A stretch of 64,000 bases of DNA from Sesamum alatum (GCA_034509735.1 JACGWO010000004.1:25587395-25651394); one strand, 5' to 3'; shown: positions 1 through 11,371, counted from the first letter of the stretch. Numbers and translations are program-made. Notes: generated from the sequence alone by a model not told the origin.

Positions 1-12
1 TCTATGCCTATT

Positions 13-16
<4 letters not shown>

Positions 17-57
<41 letters not shown>
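17..57. repeat. (GA)n microsatellite
   Basis: About 20 uninterrupted AG units, followed by a purine-rich stretch to about 150. It lies in the 3' untranslated part of the gypsy element that ends at 1999. The Glu/Arg-rich reading frame through it is a by-product of the repeat. Confidence 0.97.
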
Positions 58-62
<5 letters not shown>

Positions 63-669
63 AAGAAAAGAAGAAAAGTTGGCAAAAGAAAGAAAATTCC
101 TGCCACCAAAAAAGGGAAAGAAAGAAAAAAAAATCTCTCTCAAAAGAAACAAGAAGGCATAGTTCGAGAAGTTGTCAAAAATTGGTTGGGGGATTGAATT
201 GGGAGCTTTGAATTATTGTTCACTTAATTTTTTTGGTGCTCTAATCTCTTGGAACTTAACTTCATTATCCATAAATTCCTACCCCCAAACCAAAGCCCTA
301 TTACAACCAAAATTGAAGACCTTTTTGATCCTTGTGTAAGCATGTTTTTAAAGTGGTGGAGATGTGGTTTATAAGCAAGCTTATGTGAAACATTGTTGTA
401 GCAATGCATCGAGGGATACACTTAAGTCATATACACTTGAGAGTTTGCAAAGCGGTGAGCAAAAGTCCACTAGTTTTGTATGATTGATTTTTTATGAAGG
501 ACATTGAGTGAGAACTTGTTTAAAGGCATGTTGAATTATCTTTTCATGTCATATGTCATTCTCATTGCACATGTCGTAACCTAACTTGAGTGTGTTCGAT
601 TGTGAAGAGGATTTTAATTGCCAATATTTTGCTCGAGGACTAGCAAAAAAAGATAAGTGTGGGGGAATT

Positions 670-1999
670 TGATAAGTGTATAATCTGCCATGTTTTAAAG
701 CTTGTAATGCCTTATTTTAAGGACTAATTACTCTTAATCATGTGGATTTATTATATTTTCAGGAAATACGTCTTGTAAGGAGTAAAGGATGGTGAATTGA
801 AGCTAAGAATGGCATTTGGAGGCATTTGCGGGAACAAGTGGAAAAGAGTGGCAGATTCAAAATTTTCACTAAGCGTGTCCACGCTTAACGGTGAATTCAA
901 CCCAGGAGAAAAAGGAAAGCTGCGGATTTTGTTGAAAGAAGAAGGAATGAATGCTGAAAAACCTCTTGAGGATCCGAAAATTGTCCATTAATTGCTATGA
1001 ATTAAGTTGTTAACATCTTTATTAGCAATCATGTATCTATTTCTTTTCATGTCTAGGTTCGTGAGTTGTTAATAGTATAAATAGGAGGCACCTCACAACT
1101 TAAAAACCATCTCTTATTTTACATTGAATTTCATAGTTTAATTCATTATTCTACTTCTATTTCCTTTTATTTTTATTACGTTGCCCAATTGCTAATGGAA
1201 TTCCACTTTTTAGTGTGTTATTCCATTAGCATGTTAGGCTAAGTTCTTAAATTTTTCGGTTAAAGTACGGTGAATGCTTGATTCTTAAAACATTGCGAGA
1301 TCCAATAAGTTCTTAATTCTTTTATTAAAATCCGCATTCATGTTATTCTCTGCGCTCTTTTTACAAACGTCTGATTTTTGAACAATGTGATCAGTTGTTC
1401 ATTATCAAAAAAGTTTGTTTAGTTATTTGAACTTACAAATCCGTAATTGTTTGTTTAGTTCAATAATTAGCAGCAACATAGCATGATTAATCATGTCAAA
1501 GTGGTTAGTTTTGTTATGGTGAATGCATGATCTGATCTAAATGAATACTCGTAGGAATTTGTTGGTTAGGATCAGGCCCTTCTAATTCTTAATGTTGTTA
1601 ATGAATTAAATCTTGTGGACGTTCCCGAGGTTGTTCATTGACTAGAGATCTAGCCAATGGACGTTCCTTGGCTGACGAAAAGATAAGGAAGGGTGAGATT
1701 GTTAGGTCGTACCAACAACCATAACTGATCTACGTGTTTTAATAATTATTACATTTGCATCGATGATCAACGGACGGAATCAAGCATGAACTCACTTTAA
1801 CCGGAAAGCCTTCTTATCTATTAGTCTTCCCCTTTAAATTATACTTCGTTATTCTCTCTTAAAAACTCAAAATCTAAACCCCCCTTTTTATCTCTTTTAG
1901 AAATCAACTTATCACCGATGCCTGTGGATTCGACCCTACTTGCCGCTTTTGCAAGAAAGTAATCGTAGGAATTATTTTTGGTGGTTTCGACACCCATCA
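670..1999 (+). repeat. 3' LTR of the gypsy element (1.33 kb)
   Basis: Starts TGATAAGTGTATAATC directly after the polypurine tract and ends GACACCCATCA, giving the TG...CA ends of an LTR. It holds a TATA-box-like TATAAATAGG at 1076-1085. The 5' LTR is outside the window, so divergence and target duplication cannot be measured. The next five bases after the LTR are atcat. Confidence 0.8.
1076..1085 (+). promoter_or_regulatory. TATA box in gypsy 3' LTR
   Basis: TATAAATAGG about 400 bases into the LTR, where the U3/R boundary of such an LTR would be expected. This is a motif-based call only. Confidence 0.5.
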
Positions 2000-2001
2000 A
2001 T

Positions 2002-2386
2002 CATTACAAAAAAAATAAAATCAAATGGTAAGTTTATTATTGTCACTAATTACATATATTTAGTTTAAATTTTTTTTGTCATAATTAATAATGATTTTCG
2101 CGATTCTAATTAGTGACAATATTAGTGAAAAAAAGTTATGCATGACTTTATTACTAAAGATAATTAATGATACATATATAGCAACGATTTAGTGACAACA
2201 AATAAATATTGTTATTATATTATATTGTCACTATAGATATGTCGCTAATTATCTTTTGGCACAATTTTCACTAATAAATATATAGTGATAAGACAAAAGT
2301 TTTTGTCAATCTTAATACATATCTTTTATTGACAACTTTAAATTATTACTTTATATTTTGTCCTAACACTATATTTTGTTGCAGTG
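2002..2386. mobile_element. MITE-like element (family C)
   Basis: AT-rich element whose start (cattacaaaaaaaata) resembles the reverse complement of its end (cactgcaacaaaatat). The body repeats 'gtcactaatta' and 'agtgacaa' words. Diverged relatives occur near 6240-6480 and 56190-56400. CACTGCAA-type ends suggest a non-autonomous DNA transposon. The flanking triplets (aat/att) are not a perfect duplication. It begins within three bases of the gypsy LTR end. Confidence 0.5.
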
Positions 2387-2402
2387 ATTACGAATTAAAC
2401 AT

Positions 2403-2558
2403 AGGGATAATTATATTTCACCCCCTAATCTATAGTCTATTTTCACAAATCATTCATACCTTTTGTATAATTATGGAAATCACAATTAAGAGTTAAAAAA
2501 TAGGGGTAATTTGTATAAACAAACCATAGATTAAGGGGTGTAAATGTAATTATCCCTT
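2403..2558. mobile_element. Foldback MITE (family F), copy 1
   Basis: A 156-bp near-palindrome. The left end agggataattatatttcac and the reverse complement of the right end, aagggataattacatttaca, match over about 35 bases. Members of this family carry 'ggataaattacantnacaccccct' arms. It has no coding capacity. Confidence 0.75.
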
Positions 2559-3823
2559 AAACATAAAAGCATAAAAAAAATTATGAACAATTCGGAACCT
2601 TCCAAGAATGTGAAAACCCTATACTTTTATTATATATTCTCCTGACTGCTCAATAAATTAAATCCTAATATATATATATATATATATATGTAGTCTTTAA
2701 TTAACTTCAAACTAAAGAATTTTGAATTCATAAAAAAAGCAGATATGGTCAAAAGTGATTAATAGTATTTGACAATGCGCCAAGATCTCCTCTCGAGACT
2801 CAAAAAAAGATTTTCCACACATCTGTCAACCTGCTGCAGGTATCAATTTCTGTGTTAGCTCCACAAAACAACATTGTTCTCGTGCTTATCCTTCTACGTT
2901 TTTAATTAAAAAAAAAAACAATAAATTACCACCCATGTTTTAAAAAGCAACTTAATTTAGGGTTTTATTATTACTATTATATTATTATATTATATATTTC
3001 GAAATTTCATTCTTTGTTATTATAATTATTTAAAGTACCAAAAGCATTAATCTTTATTTTTAAAATAAATGTTGTACTACTAATATACAGTAATAAAATT
3101 CTATACAGTAATAAACTTCACGTTCGAAAGAAGAAATATGATTTTTACTAAAGTTAATTACTATGTCAAAAGACAAAAATTATGGCAAATACAAAATAAT
3201 CAGGATCCCCAACGGTCATTATATTTATGTAAGTGAGACTAAAACATTGGTCATAAATAAAATCAAAATAAATATTTTGATTATATCTAAAAATTATGGT
3301 AATTAATTATCTATTAATCGTGATTAAACATTTAAATATTTGCTTTAATTTATCATGATTTTTAATTCTTTATTATTTACATTGTAGCAAAAATTAATTA
3401 TTATTATTATTTTGGTTTTTTTTTTTGGAAGTGACTGAACGATGCTTATGACTCAATTTGAAAATTTGAACCGAATACGTTACTATAAAGTATAATTATA
3501 ATCATACCTACTAACTACAAATTCCTAATTAATTAGTGGACTTTTCTAAGAATTTTCTATGCTAATCAAATGTGAAAATATTCAACAACATATATAAATC
3601 CAGCCAGACTAATATTAAAACCTAAATTATTTAATATTTTCGTTAATTCCAAATTCTGTTTCATATCTTATTTTATTTACATATATATAATATATACAAA
3701 GCTACGTCACTTATTTTATCTATGTAGCGAAATTTATATATTAAATTAAATAAAATTTTGAATAAAAGAAATCAAACCGGATAAAAATAAGTGTGGAGTT
3801 AAAAATAGAGTAATAGAAAGGAA
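2559..3823. other. AT-rich intergenic DNA
   Basis: No credible reading frame, RNA gene or intact transposon was seen. It holds a short (TA)n run near 2671-2690 and several poly-A/T tracts. Confidence 0.6.
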
Positions 3824-4097
3824 CGCTACAAGAAAATTGTTCAATAATTACAAAAAAAATTATATTAAAATCAATGTCGAATTAATTAGTAAGAAAATTT
3901 TTTGTTGTTAATCTATATTATTTAATATATATTTTATACAATTTATTGCTGAATGCATTAGTAAGTAATTGTCATTGCTGAATTTATTAATAAATAAATT
4001 ATTATTTTTTGTTAAATAATGTACATTAACAATGAAAATTTTATTTGATAATTAGTTCGATATTTTATTGTTGCTATTAAACTATTTTCTTCTAGTG
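3824..4097. mobile_element. CACTA-type MITE, diverged copy (family G)
   Basis: Begins cgctacaagaaaattgttca and ends with gttgctattaaactattttcttctagtg. It closely resembles the better-preserved copy at 30210-30472, including the internal 'aattagtaag' and 'gttgttaatctatatta' blocks. The flanking triplets (gaa/taa) do not match perfectly, as expected of an old insertion. It is non-coding. Confidence 0.65.
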
Positions 4098-4352
4098 TAA
4101 CGAAGAAAATGGTACCATAGTTTATCTCTATGTGGACAAAATTTAAACGTATATAAAATAGGGAAAATACTTGCTCATATCAAATTTATTCGAACTAAAT
4201 CAATCACTAAGTATGATACACTTGTTATTTGATTAGTTATTTTTCTTAAATTATACACCAATCATATAACAAGTATATTGCACTTATTATATAATTGGTT
4301 CACATTTAACATAATTCTAATTAAATTAGAATTTCCAATAAAATAAAATAAT

Positions 4353-4388
4353 TGGAGAGAGAGAGAGATGAGTGAGAGAGAGAGTCCG
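4353..4388. repeat. (GA)n microsatellite, interrupted
   Basis: gagagagagagatgagtgagagagagag. It borders a locally GC-richer, non-repetitive patch (4376-4535) that contains no supported gene. Confidence 0.85.
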
Positions 4389-4535
4389 CCCGTGATTCTG
4401 CGTGGGAGAAGCAGAACGTAGCTTCTTTTCGAACAAGGTCCACGTTGCCCAATCACCCAGACCAAACCTCTCAATTCTAATCCCATACATGTGGACCATC
4501 GTAAGCTCCTCGGAGCCTCCCTATCCATCCACGTT

Positions 4536-5279
4536 GATTTTCAAACTTCAGTCCTCTTTAAAAAAATTTCGATCATAACTATTTGATTCTTAGATCAGTA
4601 AAGTTCTAAGGAGATAAATATGAGCTCGTAAAAATAGTCAACATATAACAAAACTTGTATTTAGAGTATGAATGACTAATATGCATAAATACGCCTCATA
4701 GGAAAAATATTATTATTGAATACAATATTAATAATTATGATTAAAATTTATAGTAAATAATTATTATTAACCACATTGAAATAAAATCGATATAAAAAAT
4801 TAATTTTTCATGATCAACAACCGTTACGCAATATTTTAGTCATGCTCACAAAAATTACAGTCAACAATCGTTACGCTGCCATAGTCGAGGACTATTTGCT
4901 ACAACTATTTATTATTAAACATGATAATTAGTTAATGTTATATTTTTTATAGTGCTCGAACTATAAAATTCTATATAAATAATTAGTACAAGAATGATTG
5001 TTTGGATATCATGAATCCGTACATGCCCCTATTTAAATCGACTAGAACTTGATTTACGATCAGAAAACAGGTACATGAGTTTTAGGCTATTTCTAATACT
5101 AAACAACAACTTGTATTTGTTTTATTATAAAGTATTTGGGTGTAGTCCTCACGCTATGTGTATGAGCTTTGTTGTATGGGGTTTATTATAATTAATCAGA
5201 AATTTATGTTTTATTTATTATAAATATTAAATTATGATATTATTTATTAGAAATTTGACAAAAGATAAAGAAGAAAAAA
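4536..5279. other. AT-rich intergenic DNA
   Basis: Nothing recognisable is seen: short reading frames only, scattered ATTA words and no inverted-repeat ends. Confidence 0.55.
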
Positions 5280-5480
5280 TTAAAGAGCGAAGAAAAAGAG
5301 AGAGGAGTTGGGGAGCCGAGACTGCGGCGATCGGACATGTCGGCTAGAAAAAATGAGAGGGAGTGTGTGGGATTCTTTTGTCGGCGGGGAATTGTAGTTA
5401 TCTAAGAAACATGGCGGCGGAGTCCAGTTCAGCCGCCATTGCGCCAGCCGCCGATCCTCAAATTCACACAACCATTTCCC
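5280..5480 (+). other. GC-rich exon-like fragment, unassigned
   Basis: A 200-bp island of normal gene-like composition in AT-rich flanks. An ATG at 5411 opens an Ala/Ser-rich start (MAAESSSAAIAPAADPQIH) that then runs into AT-rich sequence with no conserved motif, and the frame closes at 5581. It resembles the 5' UTR and first-exon start of a host gene, but no continuation was found in the following 2 kb. It could be a captured or relic exon, or a distal promoter. I do not recognise a family. Confidence 0.25.
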
Positions 5481-6239
5481 TTTTCCAATGGAATTTTAGT
5501 CTTGTATCATTCATAACAATTTGTGTGGAGACGGCTCATGAGACAACATGCACATTCATGATTACGACTATTTATCTTTAATCATGTTAATTAATCATAG
5601 TTTAATTTTAAATTTCTTTTACTGGATTGAGGTGTGGCATGTTTAGTCCTTTATGAAATTTTTTGATAATTTGGTTCTGTAATTTTAAAATTTTTGCACA
5701 TTGAGTAAAAAATAACCAGAATTTGTTAAAACGGCAAAAAAAGTACACTTAATTAAGAAGGTCGCGTGCATGTCCCTTGCATTTTTCCTGTCATTTTAAC
5801 ATATTTCAATCATTATTGCCCTCAACACGCGAAATTTTTAAAATTATATGACAAACATTCAAAATCGGTTCGCACATGACTAAATTTGTCATCCCCATAC
5901 TTACAGAATTAAAATTGTAATTTTCCCCGACAATTATTAATTGTTGTTTCAATAAACGAGATGAAAACATCAACCATGATGAAAAGAAAACACATAATAT
6001 ATACTTTTATTATAACTAAGAACCATTACAAATACTTCAATCACAGCTAAAACGATGATATTATACCTTGATTAGTCTGTAGTTGAAACTTAAATTTTCA
6101 TATTAATTTGTTTAGACATAATTGATATATAGTATTAATTTATTATCGCTCTTAATTAACCATACTCATATGTAATATATAGATTAATCAATTTTTTTTA
6201 TAGTGCCTAGTGCGGAAGTCGGTTAAGTTGAATAGTAAT

Positions 6240-6480
6240 ATGTAGGTAGGAAGTGGTGGAAGCTAGGTTTTACTAATAGATGATTAAATGTAATAGCAAA
6301 TATAATTACTAATAAACAGTGTTATTAAATTGTCATTATAAATGTCATAATTATTATCAATGCTGACAACTTAAAAGAAAATTCTAGTCTGCAATTATAA
6401 ATTCTTGCCAACAAAACCAAAATCGTTGTCACATAATAAATGTTCGTAATAAGTTTTAGATTATTACTTAATATTTTTTC
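6240..6480. mobile_element. MITE-like element (family C), partial
   Basis: Shares vocabulary and layout with 2002-2386 (alternating tgtcattat, aattactaat and gacaac blocks) but has no clean ends. The assignment is tentative. Confidence 0.3.
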
Positions 6481-6764
6481 ACTATATTATAACTTAGAAA
6501 TCCCTATAAAAACAAAGAGATATATTTACAAATAATTTTTTTTTAATTTTACCCAAATTATAGTGCATTTTCATAATTTACAAATATCCTCATATATTTC
6601 TAACGTAGTAAAAAAATAATTACTTTGGTAGATAAAATATAGATTTCCTAAAAAAAAAAAACCCATACTTTTTTTTATTTTTTTACATAAATAATTATCT
6701 CTTTTATGTAATCAATTGCGAAAGTAATTTTCTTTTCATACACATTTAAAGTTAGTTTATTTTT

Positions 6765-7277
6765 GGATAATTACACTACCATCCCCTAAAATTTGGTGCA
6801 ATTATATGTAGATCCTTTGTGATTTGAGAAATTAAATTCAGTACCCATAGTATTTGCTTCATCTAACAAATTGATTCATCCGTTAGTTAAATTTCACGAA
6901 TTTTGTTTATATCAGCAAAAGAATTGAATTTCATTCATATTTACTTCGATTCACTCAGCACTAACATATTGCAGGTCAAACAAATATTTTGTAACCAAAC
7001 TACCCTTATACATTTTTACACATTAATGCATATGAAGAAGTACATCTTCATATTTATAAGGGTATAATTCCGTTAAAAAAAATTATTTGACCTATAATAA
7101 GTCATAAGTCAATCGATAAACATGAATTTTTATTCAACTTTTTTTGTTGATGTTATTTTGTAAATTTGACTAACAGATAAACTACTTGTTAGATAAGAAT
7201 AGACATAAATATATTAAGTATCATAATTAATTTATATATAATTACACTAAACTTCAAAGGATGACGGTGTATTATCC
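6765..7277. mobile_element. Foldback MITE (family F), copy 2, upstream of AP2 gene
   Basis: The left arm ggataattacactaccatc and the reverse complement of the right arm, ggataatacaccgtcatcc, pair over about 40 bases and enclose about 430 bp of AT-rich DNA. It ends about 95 bp before the TATA box of the AP2/ERF gene, so it forms most of the proximal upstream region. It is non-coding. Confidence 0.6.
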
Positions 7278-7371
7278 TTTATTTTTAATTATTCAATTTT
7301 TCTAATTCAATTAAATGGTATAATAAAAATTCAAATTAGATCAAGAATCAAGTATGCTTGGTCGCTAGTTA

Positions 7372-7379
7372 TATATAAA
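7372..7379 (+). promoter_or_regulatory. TATA box of AP2/ERF gene
   Basis: TATATAAA lies 243 bases before the chosen start codon. A start of transcription 25-35 bases downstream would fall near 7400-7412. That places the upstream in-frame ATG at 7402 at or before the 5' end of the mRNA and makes the ATG at 7615 the first clear one in the transcript. Confidence 0.55.
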
Positions 7380-7614
7380 GACGAACTCACATAAATATTA
7401 CATGTATAAACCCACCCCCCACCTCCATATAAAAACTCCGTATCATCTCAAGAACAAAGCGTTTTCCAGCGCTAGTCGTTGCTACCTTAAGACACTCCTC
7501 ACAGCTCTCCTCTCTCCTGTTTTCCATCATCTAACCCTAACGGGCCTAACCCATATACCCTCCAAAACCCGGAAACCCGAGAGAGGAATCCGGAGCCCGG
7601 AACCCGCAGGATTC

Positions 7615-8070
7615 ATGGAAGGTTCTTGCTGTACGTCGTCGTCGTCCAGCACTGATCAGAACTCGAAGAGAAAGCCGAGGCAGCACACGCAGGACAAACC
7701 CTACAGAGGGATACGGATGAGGAAGTGGGGCAAGTGGGTCGCCGAGATCAGAGAGCCCAACAAGCGCTCCAGAATCTGGCTCGGTTCCTACTCCTCCCCC
7801 GTCGCGGCGGCGCGTGCCTACGACACCGCCGTCTTCTACCTCCGCGGCCCCTCCGCACGCCTCAACTTCCCCGAGTGCATAGTCCACGACGCCGCCGCCA
7901 AGCAGCACGACTTGTCCGCCGCCGCCATCCGGAAGAAGGCCACCGAGGTCGGCGCTATGGTCGACGCCCTGCAGGCCGCCGCCCACCCACGCGGAAACTC
8001 GGGTCGGGTCGCCCATGAAAAACCCGACTTGAATGAGTACCCCAGCCCGGAAACTTCGGAGGAGAACTGA
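7615..8070 (+). CDS. AP2/ERF transcription factor, DREB-type with EAR motif (DEAR-like)
   Basis: A 151-residue, intronless AP2/ERF protein. Residues 18-23 (KRKPRQ) look like a nuclear localisation signal. A single AP2 domain covers about 30-87, with [31 protein letters not shown] and AAARAYDTA. The WVAEIRE stretch has the Val and Glu typical of DREB rather than ERF proteins. Near the C-terminus, DLNEYP (138-143) is an EAR repression motif of the DLNxxP kind. This combination and the short length match ERF group IIa (DREB A-5, 'DEAR') proteins, known as DRE/CRT-binding repressors in cold, drought and defence signalling. The start at 7615 is chosen because the AP2 family start and the TATA position fit it. 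An in-frame ATG at 7402 would add 71 residues that look like 5' UTR. Codons are GC-rich compared with all flanking DNA. No frameshift or missing key residue was seen. Confidence 0.93.
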   Translation: MEGSCCTSSSSSTDQNSKRKPRQHTQDKPYRGIRMRKWGKWVAEIREPNKRSRIWLGSYSSPVAAARAYDTAVFYLRGPSARLNFPECIVHDAAAKQHDLSAAAIRKKATEVGAMVDALQAAAHPRGNSGRVAHEKPDLNEYPSPETSEEN

Positions 8071-8280
8071 AAGGAATTATTACCTGGTTACGGTCTACGG
8101 CTGTCTGTTACTCTTTTAGAAGGTTAAGGTTTTTTACTTTTTTTTTTCTCTTTTTTTTTTCTAAAAAAAAAACTTTATTTTTGTGGAGTTAATTGTAATT
8201 TCAGCTGAGATGTATAAAAGTGTACATCTGGAGGAGGAGAATTAATGCCTTTCTCTGTTAATTAGAAAAAAAAAACAAAA
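8071..8280 (+). other. Probable 3' UTR of AP2/ERF gene
   Basis: T-rich non-coding sequence follows the stop codon, with no canonical AATAAA. The T-tracts and the A-run near 8264 would be compatible with a plant 3' end. The exact polyadenylation site cannot be set from sequence. Confidence 0.4.
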
Positions 8281-9007
8281 TTATACAAATATCCTTGTTA
8301 AATTATTGGTCGGGAGTACTGCGCTGCATACAGGATATATACTCCAATTTTCCTGAAATAATTCAATTTTATTTTTTTCCCCAAAAATTGTTCTAATTTT
8401 CCACTATTTCATTGGATGTTTGATGGGATATAAAAATAAAAATATTAAAATTAAAATTGGGGTCGCTCTCATCCACAGTACAAAGTTGATAAGAAGAAGA
8501 TAAGGTAGGGAGAGTTGGGTAGCCAAACAGGGCATTAGTTTTGCACCATAAATAAAAAATTAAATAAAGAGGCATAATAAAAAGAGGAAATAAATAAAGA
8601 TTAGTGGTCCAGAGTCTTGATTTCACTAGTGGGTGGTGAGTGGTGAAATTATTATTCATGATCATGGGCAGGTGGGCGGTGACTATAATTTTATTTATTT
8701 TTTTCATTTATGGTGTATGTTATTATATGCTAGAAAATACATGTCTAGAATTAAACGTGTCACTTGTTGGATTTATGTCATGGGGAAAGGAAAAAGTTAA
8801 ATTGTATAAATAATTCTGTCGTGATGAGTCAGGGTTGCAAATGAGTCGAGCTTGAAAAAAATAAAATCAAGTTTGGACTCAAGCTCATGGTTCATGATTT
8901 CAACTCGAATCGATGAGTTCAATATTTTTGGGCTCGACCGTGGACAGGAGTATTTAGGTTCAAGTCGGTTTGAAAAAAACCCGAGCTTGAATAGAGTTGG
9001 CCATTGA
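8281..9007. other. AT-rich intergenic DNA
   Basis: No gene was recognised. Around 8830-8990 it carries repeated 'gagctcgagctt/caagctcga'-like words that recur at 12160-12260, which suggests an unclassified diverged repeat. Confidence 0.5.
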
Positions 9008-9342
9008 GAGGTGTGTTTGGACAAACTCATAAGTTTTATAAAATATCTTTGATGTATTAAAGTGTTCGATACTTTTTTTTTTTTAAAACGAGCTTATAAG
9101 GTCTAAATATAAGGAAAAGTAAAAGGTTCCTAATTTATTTTCAAATTTTAACAATTGTTCATATTTTTAAAATTAATCATGAATTTGCTATTAATAAAAT
9201 ATTATAAGCTCTATGATCTTATTTTAACCAAAGATTTATGTAACTTATTTCAAAATGAGATCTAATATCTTATAAGTTAAAAAAATCATATAAAATGTAT
9301 TAACTTACGAAATTTTATAAATAATGTTAGCCAACACCCTCT
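9008..9342. mobile_element. hAT-like MITE (GTTTGG ends), copy 1
   Basis: The left end gaggtgtgtttggacaaact and the right end gttagccaacaccctc are imperfect inverted repeats. The interior is AT-rich with repeated 'cttataag' words. Similar elements lie at 31529-31860 and within 15060-15900. Ends of the AGGGTGTTTGG type are typical of small non-autonomous hAT elements, but no 8-bp duplication was confirmed. Confidence 0.45.
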
Positions 9343-9599
9343 AAATTGAGTGATGAATTAATTATGATATTATACTAAGATCATGAGTTGTTATGAACTG
9401 AGTTTGATCATAAGTATATTTATGCATGTCTAGTGTGAAAGGTGGGAGAGAAACAAAAAGATGTAGTTGTAAAGTACAATAAAGAAACAATTTTTGTAGA
9501 TTTAGTCAAAATGTACAACATTAATTTGAGTTATTTAATCTTATAAAGTTGTCTCATAATAAAACACCACCTGTCTGTTTCAAGTACGCCCTTAATACA

Positions 9600-9930
9600 G
9601 TCACTTATTTGAAAAAAATTATTGTGAAAGTGTTTGGTAAAAAGAGTTGGTATTACCAGCTTGTTTATGAAATTACCTAACTACCTTTATACGTGGGTAA
9701 ATTTCAATTGTTACTGAAATATGGTATTCTGAAATATACAACAAATAGTTATTCTGAAAAAGTCATTACAAAAATTCAACTTATTTACAAACATACCTTA
9801 AGCTGCAACAAACGCCTTCATTTAATGTGAGTGCAAGCAGAAATTGTATTTCTAAACACCTTTATTTAGCTCAATTTAAGCTATAATTTTAAAAAAAAAA
9901 TACTTAATTTAAATTTTTGCAAAAACACCT
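9600..9930. mobile_element. Unclassified dispersed repeat (family D), copy 1
   Basis: Aligns by eye along its length with 15270-15625. Shared landmarks in the same order are 'gtgtttggtaaaaa', 'ggtattaccagct', 'gaaactac', 'gggtaaattt', 'acaaatagtta' and 'ttgcaaaaac'. It is non-coding, its ends are not resolved, and it is possibly a hAT-type MITE. Confidence 0.5.
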
Positions 9931-10211
9931 CCTACGTTTGGATCAGATGAGGAGTTCGAGCGAGAGCAATTTCCATTGCAAATACTTAGTAAACTTAAAT
10001 ACAAATAGTAGTCGTGAAAATTTTAATATACTAGACGTGAAAATTAAGGTAGATCGTCCTCTGTTTTGATGGGGTACACGTGAAACTCATACGTAAACAA
10101 GTGTGATCGACCACCGAAGGAATAATTTGCTTATTGTAATATCATACAGAGATTGCTTACATTTTTCTCATTTTTTTATAGTAATGAGGAAGTACTACTA
10201 CCTCTACATTA

Positions 10212-10416
10212 GGATAACTTACATGGACATCTATGAAGTTAGATCTAATTACAATAAATATCCACGTCCTTTGAAAAATTATGAGTACATCCCTCAAGAT
10301 TGTAGTTGCAGTTACAAATCCACCTTTATTTAATGACAAAACTTTACACTGACACCCCTTCACGAATGTTTGTGCAATTAATTCTAATTTCATGGGACGT
10401 TGATGTAATTTACTCA
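10212..10416. mobile_element. Foldback MITE (family F), copy 3
   Basis: The left arm ggataacttacatggacatc pairs with the reverse complement of the right arm, gagtaaattacatcaacgtc, over about 40 bases. It encloses a short spacer with 'acatccctcaag' and 'gacaccccttcac' words seen in other members. Confidence 0.6.
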
Positions 10417-10459
10417 GTATTATAATAGTAGATAACAGAACGTATAATTTTTCAACTTA

Positions 10460-10735
10460 GACTTTTTTTTTTGAAGTGAAAACGATGAATATTATTAATT
10501 GAACCTAAATCGATTACAATTAGCCCTGTCGACTATCAATCTCTAATAGAAATAGTTACAACAAGTATACATTGATCAACAATATTAGATAAATGAAATC
10601 TAAACAACCTCTTACTATAACAATATATAAACAATTCTACTATACAGTAGACTATTATCCCACGTATTGATGAAGATTTGAACCCATGACCTCTAGGGTC
10701 ATGGGATCTCAACCTTAACCATTAACAATTTATTT
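10460..10735 (-). mobile_element. tRNA-derived SINE, copy 1
   Basis: On the minus strand the head contains a polymerase III B box (gggttcaaatc, + strand 10674-10685) after a degenerate A box, as in tRNA-derived SINEs. The + strand left end starts with a T-run, i.e. an A-rich 3' tail. The body matches the copy at 13537-13827 over most of its length ('atgaatattattaattgaac', 'cgactatcaatctctaatag', 'tatacagta'). Target duplications were not resolved. Confidence 0.7.
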
Positions 10736-11049
10736 AAAATTGTATAAAGAATAAATTAATTTTTGTACTCCAATATACCCCTAAATAAATGCTCTCCATG
10801 CTACCTTACAGATCAAATTGGACATTATTGTTATTATTATTTTTTGTTAGTTATTACTTTAAAAACTTTCACCAAATTATCAAACTTTCTAATATTTATT
10901 ATTTGTTATTACTACATGCTATTTCACCATTTTCTTGAATTTTTTTTTTTTATCTCAATCACCCTTTAATTCCAAAATAGAAAAGATTAAATTCGTTACT
11001 TGGCAGCATCCATATGTTAAACGAAATAAAGTTAGAAACGAGCATATAA

Positions 11050-11321
11050 CACTACCAAAAATATAACATTTAATCATAGTTAATTGTCATGATTTTTTTT
11101 AAAAAAAAAGACATATAGTGTAAATAGTCATTGATCCCGACCACACAAAATTTTTTTTTTTGTCGTGGTTTTGCGAGCATGGATAAGCTATTTTTGTCAT
11201 AATAAATAAACTAAATTTTTGCATCGATTCTATTTAATCATGATTAATAATAGTTATTACCATGACTTTTAGTCCGTAGCCATTAAAATGTACACAACAG
11301 GAAATTAGTTTTCTTCTAGTA
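11050..11321. mobile_element. CACTA-type MITE with 3-bp TSD
   Basis: Starts cactaccaaaaatataac and ends ttttcttctagta, with imperfect CACTA-like ends, flanked on both sides by taa (11047-11049 and 11322-11324). A 3-bp duplication is the signature of CACTA (En/Spm) transposases. Internal inverted 'ttaatcatagttaa/ttaatcatgattaa' blocks are present. It is non-coding. Confidence 0.6.
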
Positions 11322-11332
11322 TAAGCCCACTT

Positions 11333-11336
<4 letters not shown>

Positions 11337-11366
<30 letters not shown>
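11337..11366. repeat. (TA)n microsatellite
   Basis: About 14 TA units in AT-rich DNA directly after the MITE. Confidence 0.95.

Positions 11367-11371
<5 letters not shown>

Larger units (their letters stand above)
1..1999 (+). mobile_element. Ty3/gypsy LTR retrotransposon, 3' end (Athila/Tat-like)
   Basis: The window opens inside the non-coding 3' part of a Ty3/gypsy element. At 625-669 there is the CTCGAGGA...AGTGTGGGGGAA arrangement that commonly precedes the 3' LTR in Athila/Tat elements and acts as the polypurine tract for plus-strand priming. The LTR follows at once. No gag or pol is seen in 1-669, so the coding part and the 5' LTR lie upstream of the window. The lineage assignment rests on the polypurine tract and LTR start, not on reverse transcriptase. 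Confidence 0.8.

Noticed and set aside
1..211. 66-residue Glu/Arg/Lys-rich frame at the window start
   Set aside because: Product of the GA microsatellite and purine-rich 3' UTR of the gypsy element.
7546..8018. Long reading frames on the minus strand and in another plus frame across the AP2 gene
   Set aside because: They are shadows of the GC-rich AP2/ERF coding sequence. They are Gly/Val- or Arg-rich with no domain, while the chosen frame has a complete AP2 domain and EAR motif.
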